A DNA stretch of 64,000 nt, from NCBI RefSeq assembly GCF_902652685.1, contig NZ_CACRUY010000014.1:40260-104259 (forward strand), given 5' to 3'. The notes beneath the pieces were generated by a model. The model did not search any database. It had not been told where the DNA came from and was given only the letters and a program-made list of their open reading frames with translations. This document shows, one piece after another, positions 10,066 to 19,514 of this stretch. Made by a program: the position numbers and the translations under genes. The first letter of the stretch is position 1; every line of letters starts with the position of its first letter. The stretch comes from Mycobacterium sp. Marseille-P9652. GTDB taxonomy: Bacteria > Actinomycetota > Actinomycetes > Mycobacteriales > Mycobacteriaceae.

Positions 10066-11157
10066 CTAGATGTCCTTCCCGCGAGTGACGCACGATCCCG
10101 CGATCACTTCGTCGTCGAAGTCGGGCGCCAGCTTGCCGTCCTGGATCAACAGTTCCAGTAGCGCCGTGATGTTCTTGCTGTAGAGCTCGCTCGCGTGCTC
10201 GGGCATGGTGGCCGGCAGGTTCAGCGGCGAGGCGATGGTCACGCCGTGCTTGACGACGACCTTCCCGGGCTCGGTGAGCTCGCAGTTGCCCCCGGTTTCG
10301 CCGGCCAGGTCCACGACCACGCTGCCGGGCTTCATCGCTTCCACCGCCGCGGCCGTCACCAGGCGCCGCGCCGGGCGGCCCGGAACCAGCGCCGTGGTGA
10401 TCACGACGTCGAATCCGCCGATCGCCTTCTCGAGGGCCTTCTGCTGCTGCGCGCGCTCCTCCTCGGTGAGCTCGCGGGCGTAGCCGCCCTCGCCGGCAGC
10501 GTCGATCCCGACGTCGAGCCACTGCGCCCCCACCGATCGCACCTGGTCGGCCACTTCGGGGCGCACGTCGTACCCGGTGGTGCGCGCGCCCAGCCGCTTG
10601 GCCGTCGCGAGCGCCTGCAGCCCCGCCACGCCGACACCGAGCACCAGCACGGTCGCCGGCTTCACCGTGCCGGCCGCGGTTGTCAACATGGGGAAGAACC
10701 GGGTCAACTCGGTGGCCGCCAGCAGCACCGCCTTATATCCGGCGACGTTGCCCTGCGACGACAGGGCGTCCATCGCCTGGGCACGCGAGATGCGGGGGAT
10801 CGCCTCGAGCGCGAACGCCTGGACGCCGGCGTCGGTGAGGGCACCGATCGAGTTCTCGGCGTTGCGCGGGGCCAGGAAGCCGATCAGCGTCTGACCGCGC
10901 TTGAGCCTGCCGACCTCATCGGGTGTCGGCGGCGCGACCTTGACGACGATGTCGGCGGCCCAGGCGTCGCCGATGGTCGCTCCGGCCTGGGTGTAGAGCT
11001 CGTCTGGCAGCAGCGCCTTATCGCCGGCGCCGGCCTCCACCACCACCGCAACGCCGGTGCCGACCAGCGACGCGACCGCCTTCGGCACCAGGGCGACGCG
11101 CCGCTCATCGGCCCCGGACTCGGCGACCACTCCCACCGTCGTGTGCGGATCTGTCAT
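10066..11157 (-). CDS. pntAa: NAD(P) transhydrogenase subunit alpha part 1
   Basis: A 363-residue soluble dI subunit that binds NAD(H). The alanine dehydrogenase/PNT N-terminal domain is followed by a Rossmann motif VLGVGVAGLQALATAKRLGA (about residues 170-190). The stretch RARTTGYDVRPE-type (residues ~190-200) and the conserved RQD-loop region of the family are nearby. It is the first gene of the pntAa-pntAb-pntB operon. No clear operator was seen in the 75 bp between its start and the DUF1348 gene. Confidence 0.95.
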   Translation of the reverse strand: MTDPHTTVGVVAESGADERRVALVPKAVASLVGTGVAVVVEAGAGDKALLPDELYTQAGATIGDAWAADIVVKVAPPTPDEVGRLKRGQTLIGFLAPRNAENSIGALTDAGVQAFALEAIPRISRAQAMDALSSQGNVAGYKAVLLAATELTRFFPMLTTAAGTVKPATVLVLGVGVAGLQALATAKRLGARTTGYDVRPEVADQVRSVGAQWLDVGIDAAGEGGYARELTEEERAQQQKALEKAIGGFDVVITTALVPGRPARRLVTAAAVEAMKPGSVVVDLAGETGGNCELTEPGKVVVKHGVTIASPLNLPATMPEHASELYSKNITALLELLIQDGKLAPDFDDEVIAGSCVTRGKDI

Positions 11158-11233
11158 GGCGCGTACATCTACTTTCCTTACTTCACTGACTTGCCGGCCG
11201 GTGATCTCCGGCGCCCAGCTACCCTAACCGGCG

Positions 11234-11695
11234 CTACCAGAGCGGAATGTCCTGCCCGTGTTCCGCTGCCGGGCGCGGACCGAAGTAGCGGCGCTCGGAT
11301 TCGTCGATCGGCACGTCGTTGATGCTGGCCTCACGGCGCGCCATCAGCCCCGATGCGCTGAACTCCCAGAGCTCGTTGCCGTAGCTACGAAACCACTGGC
11401 CGCTGTGGTCGCGGCATTCGTACTGGAACCGCACCGCGATGCGATTGTCGTGAAAGTCCCACAGGTTCTTGCGCAGCGCGTAGTCGAGCTCGCGTTGCCA
11501 CTTGCGGGTCAGGAAGGCGACGATCTCGTCGCGGCCGACGAGATGTTCGTCGCGGTTGCGCCAGCGCGAGTCGGGCGTGTAGGCGAGGCTGACGCGCTGG
11601 GGGTCGCGGGTGTTCCAGGCGTCCTCGGCGGCCTGGACCTTCTGCAGCGCGGTTTCATACGTGAACGGCGGGAACGGCGGGCGCGACTCGGTCAT
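11234..11695 (-). CDS. DUF1348 / NTF2-like protein
   Basis: A 153-residue protein from ATG 11695 (or ATG 11704, three residues longer). The sequence ([44 protein letters not shown]) is the DUF1348 nuclear-transport-factor-2-like cone fold. These are small enzymes or binding proteins of unknown substrate, common in soil and environmental bacteria. The C-terminal [10 protein letters not shown] tail is typical. It lies just upstream of the transhydrogenase operon on the same strand (76-bp gap) and is divergent from fadE2. I do not recall a gene here in M. tuberculosis, so it may be an accessory insertion. Confidence 0.8.
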   Translation of the reverse strand: MTESRPPFPPFTYETALQKVQAAEDAWNTRDPQRVSLAYTPDSRWRNRDEHLVGRDEIVAFLTRKWQRELDYALRKNLWDFHDNRIAVRFQYECRDHSGQWFRSYGNELWEFSASGLMARREASINDVPIDESERRYFGPRPAAEHGQDIPLW

Positions 11696-11844
11696 GGCGT
11701 CCATCGTGCTCGACTTGCGCCCGGATCGTTCCCCAGGCCGTGCACGACGCACATGTGTCGTGCACGCGATGCAATGTCGCGGACGGAGCCACAAGACGAG
11801 TGGCCCTGACACGCCGTCAACCTGGGTGTCCTATCGTGGCGGAC

Positions 11845-13068
11845 ATGGATTTCTCGATGTCGGCGAAGGCCATCGACTATCACCAACGGCTGTCCGACTT
11901 CATGACCGAGTACGTCTTCCCGGCCGAGGCCGAATACGACAAATACCGCGAGGAAGCCGGCCCGCACGACTTCACCGTTCCGCCGATCATCGAGGACCTG
12001 AAGGTCAAGGCCAGGGAACGCGGGCTGTGGAACCTGTTCCTGCCGGCGGAGTCCGGTCTGACCAATCTCGAGTACGCGCCGCTCGCCGAACTGACCGGCT
12101 GGAGCCTGGAGATCGGCCCCGAGGTGACCAACTGCGCCGCACCCGATACCGGCAACATGGAGACCCTGCACCTGTTCGCCACCGAGGAGCAACGCAAGCA
12201 GTGGCTGGAGCCGTTGCTCAACGGGGAGATCCGCAGCGCCTTCTCGATGACGGAGCCGGCCGTCGCCAGCAGCGACGCCCGCAACATCGAGACGTCGATC
12301 GTGCGCGACGGCGGCGACTACGTCATCAACGGGCGCAAGTGGTGGACCTCCGGCGCCGCGGATCCGCGCTGCAAGATCCTGATCGTCATGGGCCGCACCA
12401 ATCCCGAAGCGGCGGCACACCAGCAGCAGTCGATGGTGCTGGTGCCCATGGACACCCCCGGCGTGACGGTCGTCCGGTCGACGCCCGTCTTCGGCTGGCA
12501 GGACCAGCACGGCCACTGTGAGGTCATCTACGACAATGTCCGGGTGCCGGTCACCAACCTGCTCGGCGAGGAGGGCAGCGGCTTCGCGATCGCCCAGGCC
12601 CGGCTGGGGCCGGGGCGCATCCACCACTGCATGCGCGCACTCGGCGGAGCCGAGCGGGCGCTGGCGCTGATGGTCGACCGGGCCCGCAACCGGGTCGCGT
12701 TCGGCCGACCCCTGGCCGAGCAGGGTGTGGTCCGGGAGTCAATCGCCAAGTCCCGCAACGAGATCGACCAGGCCCGGCTGCTGTGCGAGAAGGCCGCCTG
12801 GACCATAGACCAACACGGCAATAAGGCCGCCCACCTGCTGGTGTCGCAGATCAAGGCGGTGGCGCCACGGGTGGCCTGCGACGTGATCGACCGCGCGATC
12901 CAGGTGCACGGCGCGGCCGGGGTCAGTGACGACACCGTGCTGGCGCGGCTCTACGGCTGGCATCGGGCGATGCGGATCTTCGACGGCCCCGACGAGGTGC
13001 ACATGCGGACCATCGCCCGCTACGAGGTGGGCCGGGAGAAGTCGGCCTTCGCGGCGGCGGTCACCTAA
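11845..13068 (+). CDS. fadE2: Acyl-CoA dehydrogenase FadE2
   Basis: A ~407-residue acyl-CoA dehydrogenase starting at ATG 11845; the in-frame extension up to 11740 reads as non-family sequence. FAD/substrate motifs include AFSMTEPAVASSDA (~residue 137) and WWTSGAADPRC. The C-terminal helical domain has RVAFGRPLAEQG and IQVHGAAGVSDDT. The catalytic base position falls in the FDGPDEVHMRTIAR region, like the long-chain/Acad11-type subgroup. It oxidises acyl-CoA esters in beta-oxidation or side-chain catabolism. The position next to ptpB and the pnt operon matches Rv0154c. ptpB starts 2 bp after its stop, so they are co-transcribed. Confidence 0.92.
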   Translation: MDFSMSAKAIDYHQRLSDFMTEYVFPAEAEYDKYREEAGPHDFTVPPIIEDLKVKARERGLWNLFLPAESGLTNLEYAPLAELTGWSLEIGPEVTNCAAPDTGNMETLHLFATEEQRKQWLEPLLNGEIRSAFSMTEPAVASSDARNIETSIVRDGGDYVINGRKWWTSGAADPRCKILIVMGRTNPEAAAHQQQSMVLVPMDTPGVTVVRSTPVFGWQDQHGHCEVIYDNVRVPVTNLLGEEGSGFAIAQARLGPGRIHHCMRALGGAERALALMVDRARNRVAFGRPLAEQGVVRESIAKSRNEIDQARLLCEKAAWTIDQHGNKAAHLLVSQIKAVAPRVACDVIDRAIQVHGAAGVSDDTVLARLYGWHRAMRIFDGPDEVHMRTIARYEVGREKSAFAAAVT

Positions 13069-13070
13069 CA

Positions 13071-13898
13071 ATGGCCGCGGCTCTCCGAGAATTGCCGGGG
13101 GCGTGGAACTTTCGCGACGTGGCGGACGGCGCCGGCGCGCTGCGCCCGGGGCGACTGTTCCGGTCGAGCGAGCTGAGCCGACTCGACGACGACGGCCGGG
13201 CGACGCTACTCAACCTCGGCATCACCGACGTCGCGGATTTGCGCGCCTCCCGCGAGGTGGCGCGCCGGGGGCCGGGCCGGGTGCCCGACGGCGTCGACGT
13301 CCACCTGCTGCCGTTCCCTGACCTGTCCGACCAACAGGGTGACGACGCCGACGACGGAGCGGCGCCGCACGAGCACGCGTTCCAGCAGTTGATGAACAAC
13401 AGCGCGCCGGACGCGTCCATCAACGAGACCACGGCCCGCTACATGGTCGACGAATACCGGCAGTTTCCCACCCGCAACGGGGCGCAGCGCGCGGTGCGCC
13501 ACGTCATCACGCTCCTGGCCGCGGGACGCCCGGTGTTGACGCACTGCTTCGCGGGCAAGGACCGCACCGGCTTCGTGGTGGCGACGGTGCTGGAGGCGGT
13601 CGGCATCGACCGGGACACGATCGTCGCCGACTACCTGCGCAGCAACGACGCCGTACCCGACCTGCGGGCCCGGATCTCGGAGATGATCGCGCAGCGCTCC
13701 GACACCGAACTGACGCCGGAGGTCATCACCTTCACCGAGGCGCGATTGTCGGATGGGGTGCTCGGCGTCCGCGAGGAGTACCTGGCCGCGGCCCGCCAGA
13801 CCATCGACGACGAGTTCGGGTCACTGGACCGCTACCTGCTCGACGCCGGTGTCACCGCCGCCGAACTCGACGGGTTGCGCGGCGCGCTCCTCAGCTGA
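13071..13898 (+). CDS. ptpB: Protein tyrosine phosphatase PtpB
   Basis: A 275-residue phosphatase beginning ELPGAWNFRDVAD, with catalytic P-loop HCFAGKDRTG (Cx5R signature; Cys near residue 160) and the lysine in place of a hydrophobic residue that marks the PtpB/dual-specificity lipid phosphatase group. Segments PGRLFRSSELSRLDD and VADYLRSND are near identical to M. tuberculosis PtpB (Rv0153c), a secreted phosphatase acting on host phosphotyrosine and phosphoinositides. No Sec signal is visible, as in M. tuberculosis. The 'AAPHEHAFQQLMNNSAPD' lid region is shorter or different from the M. tuberculosis lid. It is co-transcribed with fadE2. Confidence 0.95.
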   Translation: MAAALRELPGAWNFRDVADGAGALRPGRLFRSSELSRLDDDGRATLLNLGITDVADLRASREVARRGPGRVPDGVDVHLLPFPDLSDQQGDDADDGAAPHEHAFQQLMNNSAPDASINETTARYMVDEYRQFPTRNGAQRAVRHVITLLAAGRPVLTHCFAGKDRTGFVVATVLEAVGIDRDTIVADYLRSNDAVPDLRARISEMIAQRSDTELTPEVITFTEARLSDGVLGVREEYLAAARQTIDDEFGSLDRYLLDAGVTAAELDGLRGALLS

Positions 13899-14013
13899 GG
13901 ACACCCATCCGTCCGGTGGCTCTGCGCATTTGGGCCAATTCCCGTACGCGCGTGCGAAAAGTCTTTACTGTGTCTGCCAGGGGGTTCTTGGATGACGACG
14001 CCGGAAGGGCCCG

Positions 14014-15771
14014 ATGACTTACCTAGCAACCGAACCGCAGCTCTTGGCCGCTGCGGCCGCCGATGTCGACGGAATCGGCTCGGCCCTCAGCGCGGCGAAT
14101 GCGGCTGCGGCAGGACCGACTTCCGGGTTGCTGGCCCCCGCGGCCGACGAGATATCGGCGACCGTCGCCGAACTGTTCGGGACGTACGGCCAGGAGTACC
14201 GCGCGCTCGTAGAGCAGGCGACGGTGTTCAACAACGAATTCAGCCGGCTCCTGGCTACCGCCGGTGGCGCCTACGCGGCAGTGGAGACGGCGGCGTCCAA
14301 CGCGCTCGGCACGCTCGGGGCGGACGCGCAGTCGCTGGTCGGCGGAGCGCCCGCGGCCCCGGGTGGCACACCGTTCGTGGATCCACCGAATCCCCTGACG
14401 CCGCCCACCGTTGCGCTGGTCATGGGCGGCAGCGGCAACCCGATACCCAACACGACGTTCGTCAACGGCGTCCTCAAGTGGGCAACGCTGACCGGTTATT
14501 CGTGGAACACCGCCCAGGCCATCTTCACGCCCGAGAACCTGTATCCCCTCACCGGCTCCAAGAGCCTGCCGCTCAACATATCGGTGAACGAGGGCGTCCA
14601 GATCCTGGACGCCTCCATCAAACAGAGTCTCGCAGGCGGGAACAGCGTTCTCGTGCAAGGGTATTCGCAGAGTTCCATCATCTCCTCGCTCGAGATGCGG
14701 AACCTGATGAACCCGGCCCTCAACCCCAACCCGCCGAGTTCTACCCAGCTCGCGTTCAACCTGCTGGGCGACCCGATGAACCCCAACGGCGGCCTGCTGG
14801 CGCGGTTCCCCGGCCTCTCCCTGCCAAGCATCGGCCTCGAGTTCTACGGCGCCACACCGCCGGATGCGCCCTGGCACACTGCCATCTATTCGCTCGAGTA
14901 TGACGGGTTCGCCGACTTCCCGCGCTATCCGATCGACGTGCTGTCGGACCTCAACGCCGTCGCGGGAATCCTGTATGTGCATCCCAACTACCCGCACCTG
15001 GATCCGGCCACGCTGCCGCCCGGCGACATCGTGACGCTGCCCGTCGAATCGACGTACACCGGCAACACCACCTATTACATGGTGCACACCCAGAACCTCC
15101 CGTTGTTGGAGCCCTTCCGCTCCATCCCGGTCATCGGCAACCCGCTCGCAGACCTGCTCCAACCGGACATGCGGGCGCTGGTCAACGTCGGCTACGGCGA
15201 CCCCAACTACGGCTACTCGACCTCACCCGCCAACGTGCCGACGCCGTTCGGGCTGATCCCACCGGTAAGTCCCGGAGTTCTCGGGGCCGACCTGGTGACG
15301 GGCGCCCAACAGGGAATCACCGCTGCCACAGGGGACCTCGTGGCCGAGGGGCTCTCGTTCCCGCCGTCCGTTTCGTTGTCCGGCATGACCAATCCGCTGA
15401 CGTCGCTCACCCTGTCCTCGCCGGGCGCGCTGCTGTCGCCGCCGTCGATCGGGGGCTACGCCCAGACGCTGCAGCACGCGATCACCAACATTCCCAACGC
15501 GGTGAGCAGCGCCGTGTCCGATGCGTTCTCGATCGTCCAGCCCACGGTCGACATCGCGAACGCCGCCATCATCTCCATCCCGGCCTACGACGCCAGCCTC
15601 TTCGCGCAGGGGATCGGGCAGGCGTTGGGCGGCGATCCGGTCGGGCTCATTCGTGCGGTCGGCGACCCGCTCGCGGCGAGTGCCGGACTGTTCAGTGTCG
15701 CGGGCGGTGTCGAAGGGCTGGTGGTCATTCTGACCACCGTGAACGTCCTCAAGGACATCGCCAGCATCTGA
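14014..15771 (+). CDS. PE-family protein with PE-PPE alpha/beta-hydrolase domain (first of three)
   Basis: A 585-residue protein. Residues 1-95 are a PE domain with YxxxE secretion motif at Y87-E91. The PE-PPE hydrolase domain has its nucleophile elbow GYSQSS at Ser218, then LARFPGLSLPSIGLEFYGATPPD and the YDGFADFPRYPIDVLSDLNA core. A C-terminal extension (about residues 420-585) of low complexity ends in a hydrophobic, possibly membrane-associating region. By position and length it matches PE1/PE2 (Rv0151c/Rv0152c). It shares the YDGFADFPRYPI signature with the next two genes but not with the PE3/PE4-like pair, so the three form their own subfamily. Confidence 0.9.
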   Translation: MTYLATEPQLLAAAAADVDGIGSALSAANAAAAGPTSGLLAPAADEISATVAELFGTYGQEYRALVEQATVFNNEFSRLLATAGGAYAAVETAASNALGTLGADAQSLVGGAPAAPGGTPFVDPPNPLTPPTVALVMGGSGNPIPNTTFVNGVLKWATLTGYSWNTAQAIFTPENLYPLTGSKSLPLNISVNEGVQILDASIKQSLAGGNSVLVQGYSQSSIISSLEMRNLMNPALNPNPPSSTQLAFNLLGDPMNPNGGLLARFPGLSLPSIGLEFYGATPPDAPWHTAIYSLEYDGFADFPRYPIDVLSDLNAVAGILYVHPNYPHLDPATLPPGDIVTLPVESTYTGNTTYYMVHTQNLPLLEPFRSIPVIGNPLADLLQPDMRALVNVGYGDPNYGYSTSPANVPTPFGLIPPVSPGVLGADLVTGAQQGITAATGDLVAEGLSFPPSVSLSGMTNPLTSLTLSSPGALLSPPSIGGYAQTLQHAITNIPNAVSSAVSDAFSIVQPTVDIANAAIISIPAYDASLFAQGIGQALGGDPVGLIRAVGDPLAASAGLFSVAGGVEGLVVILTTVNVLKDIASI

Positions 15772-15817
15772 CGCCCGACTCCGGCCCGGAACCCGGCGGG
15801 AAAACAACGTAAACGCC

Positions 15818-15845
15818 AGACGAACCGACGTGATCGCTTTAGGCT
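15818..15845 (+). promoter_or_regulatory. Candidate promoter of second PE gene
   Basis: AGACGA (15818-15823) and TAGGCT (15840-15845) are separated by 16 bp. The block aligns with the one upstream of the third PE gene (23 of 32 positions identical by eye over CCxGACxAACCGxCGxGATCxCTxTAxGCT). The -10 fits the TAnnnT form of a SigA-type promoter. The assignment rests on this conservation and not on start-site data. Confidence 0.4.
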
Positions 15846-15931
15846 TGCTGCTGTCGGCTCCGCGATGACAGGGGGGCATCGGGGCCGTCGGCACCGCTGC
15901 AACAACCTTTTTCGCTGAGAAGGGAAAGCCG

Positions 15932-17650
15932 ATGACCAGCCTGATCACTCAGCCCCAACTCCTGGCGTCGGCGGCGGCCGAGGTGTCATCGATCAACTCG
16001 ACGCTCAACGAAGCCACGGCGGCCGCCGCCGGCCCCACCACCAGCGTGATGGCGGCGGCCCAGGACGAGATCTCGGCGATCACCGCGCAGCTTTTCGGTG
16101 CGTACGGTCAGGAATACCAGGCGCTGCTCGCCCAAGCCTCCGCGTTCCACGGCCAGTTCGTGGCTGCGCTGGCCTCGGCCGGAAACGCCTACGCGCAAAC
16201 CGAAGCCGACATCGCGGCCGCGCTGGGTCTCGGCGGCGCTCCGGCCCCGGTGTTCGGCGCGGCACCCCCGGATCCCAACGTTCCGGTTCTGGCCAACCTG
16301 ATCATGACCGGCAGTGGCACCGCCACACCGTCACCCACCTACCTCAACAACGTCGCGAGCCGCTACCTTTCCGGTCTCTACGGAGGCAACAACTACATCG
16401 GCGCCCTGCAGGCCGTGTCGACGGCCGAGGGCTTGTACCCCTACACCGGCGTCAAAGATCTGACGCTCGACATATCCCTGGCCCGCGGCGTCACCGAGCT
16501 GAACAACGCGATCACCGCGGTCCTCGGCCCGGCGCCCACCGGCAATGTCGTTTCCGTTCTGGGCTACTCGCAGAGCTCGATCATCGCGTCACTGGAGATG
16601 CCCAAGCTCATCGCCGAGGGCTACAACTCATCGAATGTCTACTTCACCCTGCTCGGTGACCCGGCGAACCCCAACGGCGGCCTGATCGCGCGATTCCCCG
16701 GCCTGACGCTGCCGAGCCTCGGCCTCACCTTCGGCACGTCGACCCCGAGCAACCTCTTCCACACCGACATCTACACCCTGGAATACGACGGTTTCGCCGA
16801 CTTCCCGCGCTACCCGATCAACTTCCTCTCCGACCTCAACGCGCTGGCGGGCATCGTCTTCATCCATGGCTCGTACCCCACGCTGACGAGCGCACAGCTC
16901 GGGGCGTCTTACCTGCTGCCGGGATCGGAATCGCTGGGGACTCCCGGCAGCATGACCGACTACCACCTCATCCCCACCCAGAACCTGCCGCTGCTGACGC
17001 CGCTGCGGGCCCTCCCGATCATCGGCGACCCGCTGGCGGACCTGATCCAGCCGGACCTCAGGGCGATCGTGAACTGGGGCTACGGCGACCCGAACTACGG
17101 CTACTCGACCAGTCCGTCCAATGTTCAGACCCCGTTCGGGTTCCTGCCGCCGCTGAGCGCGACCACGGCTCTGGGTCCGCTACTGGTCACCGGCACCCAG
17201 CAGGGCGTCAGCGCCTTCACAAAGGACCTGGCGAACATCCTCCCGTCCGCGCAGGCGACCGGCAACGCCGCGCTCAGCGCGCTGACCGCGCCGTCCGCGT
17301 CCATACCGGCGAACCTGCCCGACCTCATCGCCGCCATCCAGAACGCGAACAACAACATCGTCGGCACGTTCACGAGCGACGTCTCGACCGCCTATGCGAC
17401 GCTGCTGCCCACCGCGGACATCGCTACGGCCGTGGCGATTTCGGTTCCGTCCTACGACGTGAACCTGTTCCTGGACGGTATCTCCGAGGCGATCACCGTC
17501 GACCCGGTGCAGGGGCTCCTCGATGCGTTCGGCCGTCCGATCGCCGCCGACGTCGGACTGGTGACGCTGGCGGGAGGCTTCGAAGCCCTCAACTTCGTCA
17601 ATGCCGGCAGGACGATCTTGACCGGAGTGCCGGCCCCCGGCCCCAACTGA
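15932..17650 (+). CDS. PE-family protein with PE-PPE alpha/beta-hydrolase domain (second of three)
   Basis: A 572-residue protein starting at ATG 15932 behind GAGAAGGGAAA. The PE domain (1-95) has the Y87-E91 secretion motif. The PE-PPE hydrolase domain has elbow GYSQSS at Ser213, IARFPGLTLPSLGLTF and YDGFADFPRYPINFLSDLNA. The C-terminal part contains FTSDVSTAYATLLPTADIAT and SVPSYDVNLFLDGIS, blocks shared almost exactly with the third copy. The enzyme is expected to be exported by an ESX system and to hydrolyse acyl esters. M. tuberculosis has only two PE genes at this point, so one of the three here is extra. Confidence 0.9.
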   Translation: MTSLITQPQLLASAAAEVSSINSTLNEATAAAAGPTTSVMAAAQDEISAITAQLFGAYGQEYQALLAQASAFHGQFVAALASAGNAYAQTEADIAAALGLGGAPAPVFGAAPPDPNVPVLANLIMTGSGTATPSPTYLNNVASRYLSGLYGGNNYIGALQAVSTAEGLYPYTGVKDLTLDISLARGVTELNNAITAVLGPAPTGNVVSVLGYSQSSIIASLEMPKLIAEGYNSSNVYFTLLGDPANPNGGLIARFPGLTLPSLGLTFGTSTPSNLFHTDIYTLEYDGFADFPRYPINFLSDLNALAGIVFIHGSYPTLTSAQLGASYLLPGSESLGTPGSMTDYHLIPTQNLPLLTPLRALPIIGDPLADLIQPDLRAIVNWGYGDPNYGYSTSPSNVQTPFGFLPPLSATTALGPLLVTGTQQGVSAFTKDLANILPSAQATGNAALSALTAPSASIPANLPDLIAAIQNANNNIVGTFTSDVSTAYATLLPTADIATAVAISVPSYDVNLFLDGISEAITVDPVQGLLDAFGRPIAADVGLVTLAGGFEALNFVNAGRTILTGVPAPGPN

Positions 17651-17741
17651 TTCGCCAGGCGCCGCGAATGACGCTGTGCTAGTTGCCTGTCGGCGATCGA
17701 AGCACCCTCGAACGCCCGCGCGCTAAATGCGCGCAACTGCC

Positions 17742-17769
17742 GGACAAACCGGCGCGATCCCTCTACGCT
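17742..17769 (+). promoter_or_regulatory. Candidate promoter of third PE gene
   Basis: GGACAA (17742-17747), a 16-bp spacer and TACGCT (17764-17769). The same arrangement and flanking bases occur before the second PE gene, so promoter and gene were probably duplicated together. A hairpin-like GCGCGCTAAATGCGCGC lies just upstream (about 17718-17734) and could close the previous transcript. Confidence 0.45.
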
Positions 17770-17816
17770 GACGAAGTGCCGAGGTGGCCAATCGCCAGGC
17801 GAGAGGATCTGCGCCG

Positions 17817-19514
17817 ATGAGTTACGTTCTCGCTCAACCATCCACGATGACGGCGGCCGCCGCGGACATGGCGGCGATCGGCTCGACGATCAGCGAGGCC
17901 AACGCCACCGCCGCGGGCGCTACCACGGGGGTCGTGGCCGCGGCCGCCGACGAGGTGTCGGCCGCCACGGCAGCGCTGTTCGATGCCTACGCTCGGGATT
18001 ACCAGGCGCTCATCACGCAGGCCGGCGCCTTCCACGACCAGTTCGCCGCCGCCCTGGCGGCCGCGTCGGGAGCCTACGTGGAAGCCGAAGCGGCGGCGTC
18101 CAATTCGCTGCGGTCACTCGCCGCACCCGCCGCCGGCGTGCCCGCGCTCAACGCCGCCGCGACAAACGTCGACGCGGGGCTGATCCTGGGCGCCAGCGGC
18201 GTGCCGATACCCAACGCGCAGTACATCGCCGCGGCCTACGCCAAGTACATTTCGCCCTATTTCACCACCAACAACCTGCAATCGGTGTTCACCCCCGAGG
18301 GGCTGTATCCGATCACCGGCATCAAGGACCTGACCCTCAACATCTCGGTCGACCGCGGCCTCACGATCCTGCAGAACGAGATCCTCGGCCAAGCCGCCAT
18401 CGGAAAGCCGTTCACCGTGTTCGGCTACTCGCAGGGCGCCATCCTGGCCGCCCTGGAACTGCCGAAGCTCGCCGGCCTGGGGCTGCACCCGGGCGACGTG
18501 AGCTTCGTGCTCGTCGGCAACGAGATGACCCCGAACGGGGGCATGCTCGCCCGCTTCCCGGGACTGAACATTCCGAGCCTCGGCCTGCCGTTCTACGGCG
18601 GGATGGATGCGAACACGGGGTTCACGGTCATCAACAACACGCTGGAGTACGACGGCTTCGCCGACTTCCCGCAATACCCCATCGACTTTCTCTCCGACCT
18701 CAATGCGGTCATGGGCATCGTGTACGTGCACGGCACGTACCTGAGCATCCCGCAGTCGCAACTCGCTCTGGCCTTCGACCTGCCGACGTCCCCCGGTTAC
18801 AACGGCGGCACCACCTACCGCATGATCCCCAGCCCGCACTTGCCCCTCGTCGAGCCGCTGCGCTCCATTCCCTACATTGGGAACCCGCTCGCCGAGCTGC
18901 TCCAACCCGATCTCCGATACCTCGTCAACTGGGGCTACGGAGACCCGGCTTACGGCTGGTCCACCGGCCCTGCGGACGTGACGACCCCGTTCGGCGTGTT
19001 CCCGCCGCTCAGCGCGACGACGTCGCTGCCCGGCTACCTGGTCAGCGGAACCCAGGAGGGTGTCGCCAACGCGCTCAACGCTTTACAGGCCGAGGGCCCG
19101 CCGCAGTTCTCGCTGCCCGACCTCGGCGGCGGTGGGCAGTCCCCGTTGCCGTCGCCGGGCACGCTGCTGTCCCCGGCGTCGCTCAACGGGTTCATCAAGG
19201 GCCTCGAGTCGGCCAACACGAACGTCGTCGGCGCCTTCACGGCGGACGTGTCGACGGCCTACGCGACGCTGCTGCCGACCGCCGACATCGCGACCGCGCT
19301 GGCCGTCACCCTGCCGTCCTACGACGTCAACCTCTTCCTGAGCGGAATCTCGCAGGCCCTCAACGGTGACCCCGTCGGGGGCATCGTCAACGCGATCGGA
19401 GGGCCGATCGTCGCCGACATCGGCTTAGGGACCGTCTCGGGCGGTGTCGAATTCCTCATCGGAGTGAGCGCGCTGCAGACCATCCTCCTCGGCACACCGC
19501 ACCCGGCGCCCTAG
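17817..19514 (+). CDS. PE-family protein with PE-PPE alpha/beta-hydrolase domain (third of three)
   Basis: A 565-residue protein using the canonical MSYV start at 17817 with GAGAGGA upstream; an in-frame start at 17784 lacks PE character. The PE domain has the Y87-E91 secretion motif. In the hydrolase domain the elbow reads GYSQG (Ser205), the classic GxSxG lipase/cutinase form, whereas the other four PE proteins in the window have GYSQS. The C-terminal blocks TADVSTAYATLLPTADIATALAVTLPSYDVNLFL copy the second PE gene (this motif is split here for length: TADVSTAYATLLPTADIAT, then LPSYDVNLFL). Its stop codon overlaps that of the convergent oxidoreductase on a CTAG palindrome. Confidence 0.9.
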   Translation: MSYVLAQPSTMTAAAADMAAIGSTISEANATAAGATTGVVAAAADEVSAATAALFDAYARDYQALITQAGAFHDQFAAALAAASGAYVEAEAAASNSLRSLAAPAAGVPALNAAATNVDAGLILGASGVPIPNAQYIAAAYAKYISPYFTTNNLQSVFTPEGLYPITGIKDLTLNISVDRGLTILQNEILGQAAIGKPFTVFGYSQGAILAALELPKLAGLGLHPGDVSFVLVGNEMTPNGGMLARFPGLNIPSLGLPFYGGMDANTGFTVINNTLEYDGFADFPQYPIDFLSDLNAVMGIVYVHGTYLSIPQSQLALAFDLPTSPGYNGGTTYRMIPSPHLPLVEPLRSIPYIGNPLAELLQPDLRYLVNWGYGDPAYGWSTGPADVTTPFGVFPPLSATTSLPGYLVSGTQEGVANALNALQAEGPPQFSLPDLGGGGQSPLPSPGTLLSPASLNGFIKGLESANTNVVGAFTADVSTAYATLLPTADIATALAVTLPSYDVNLFLSGISQALNGDPVGGIVNAIGGPIVADIGLGTVSGGVEFLIGVSALQTILLGTPHPAP

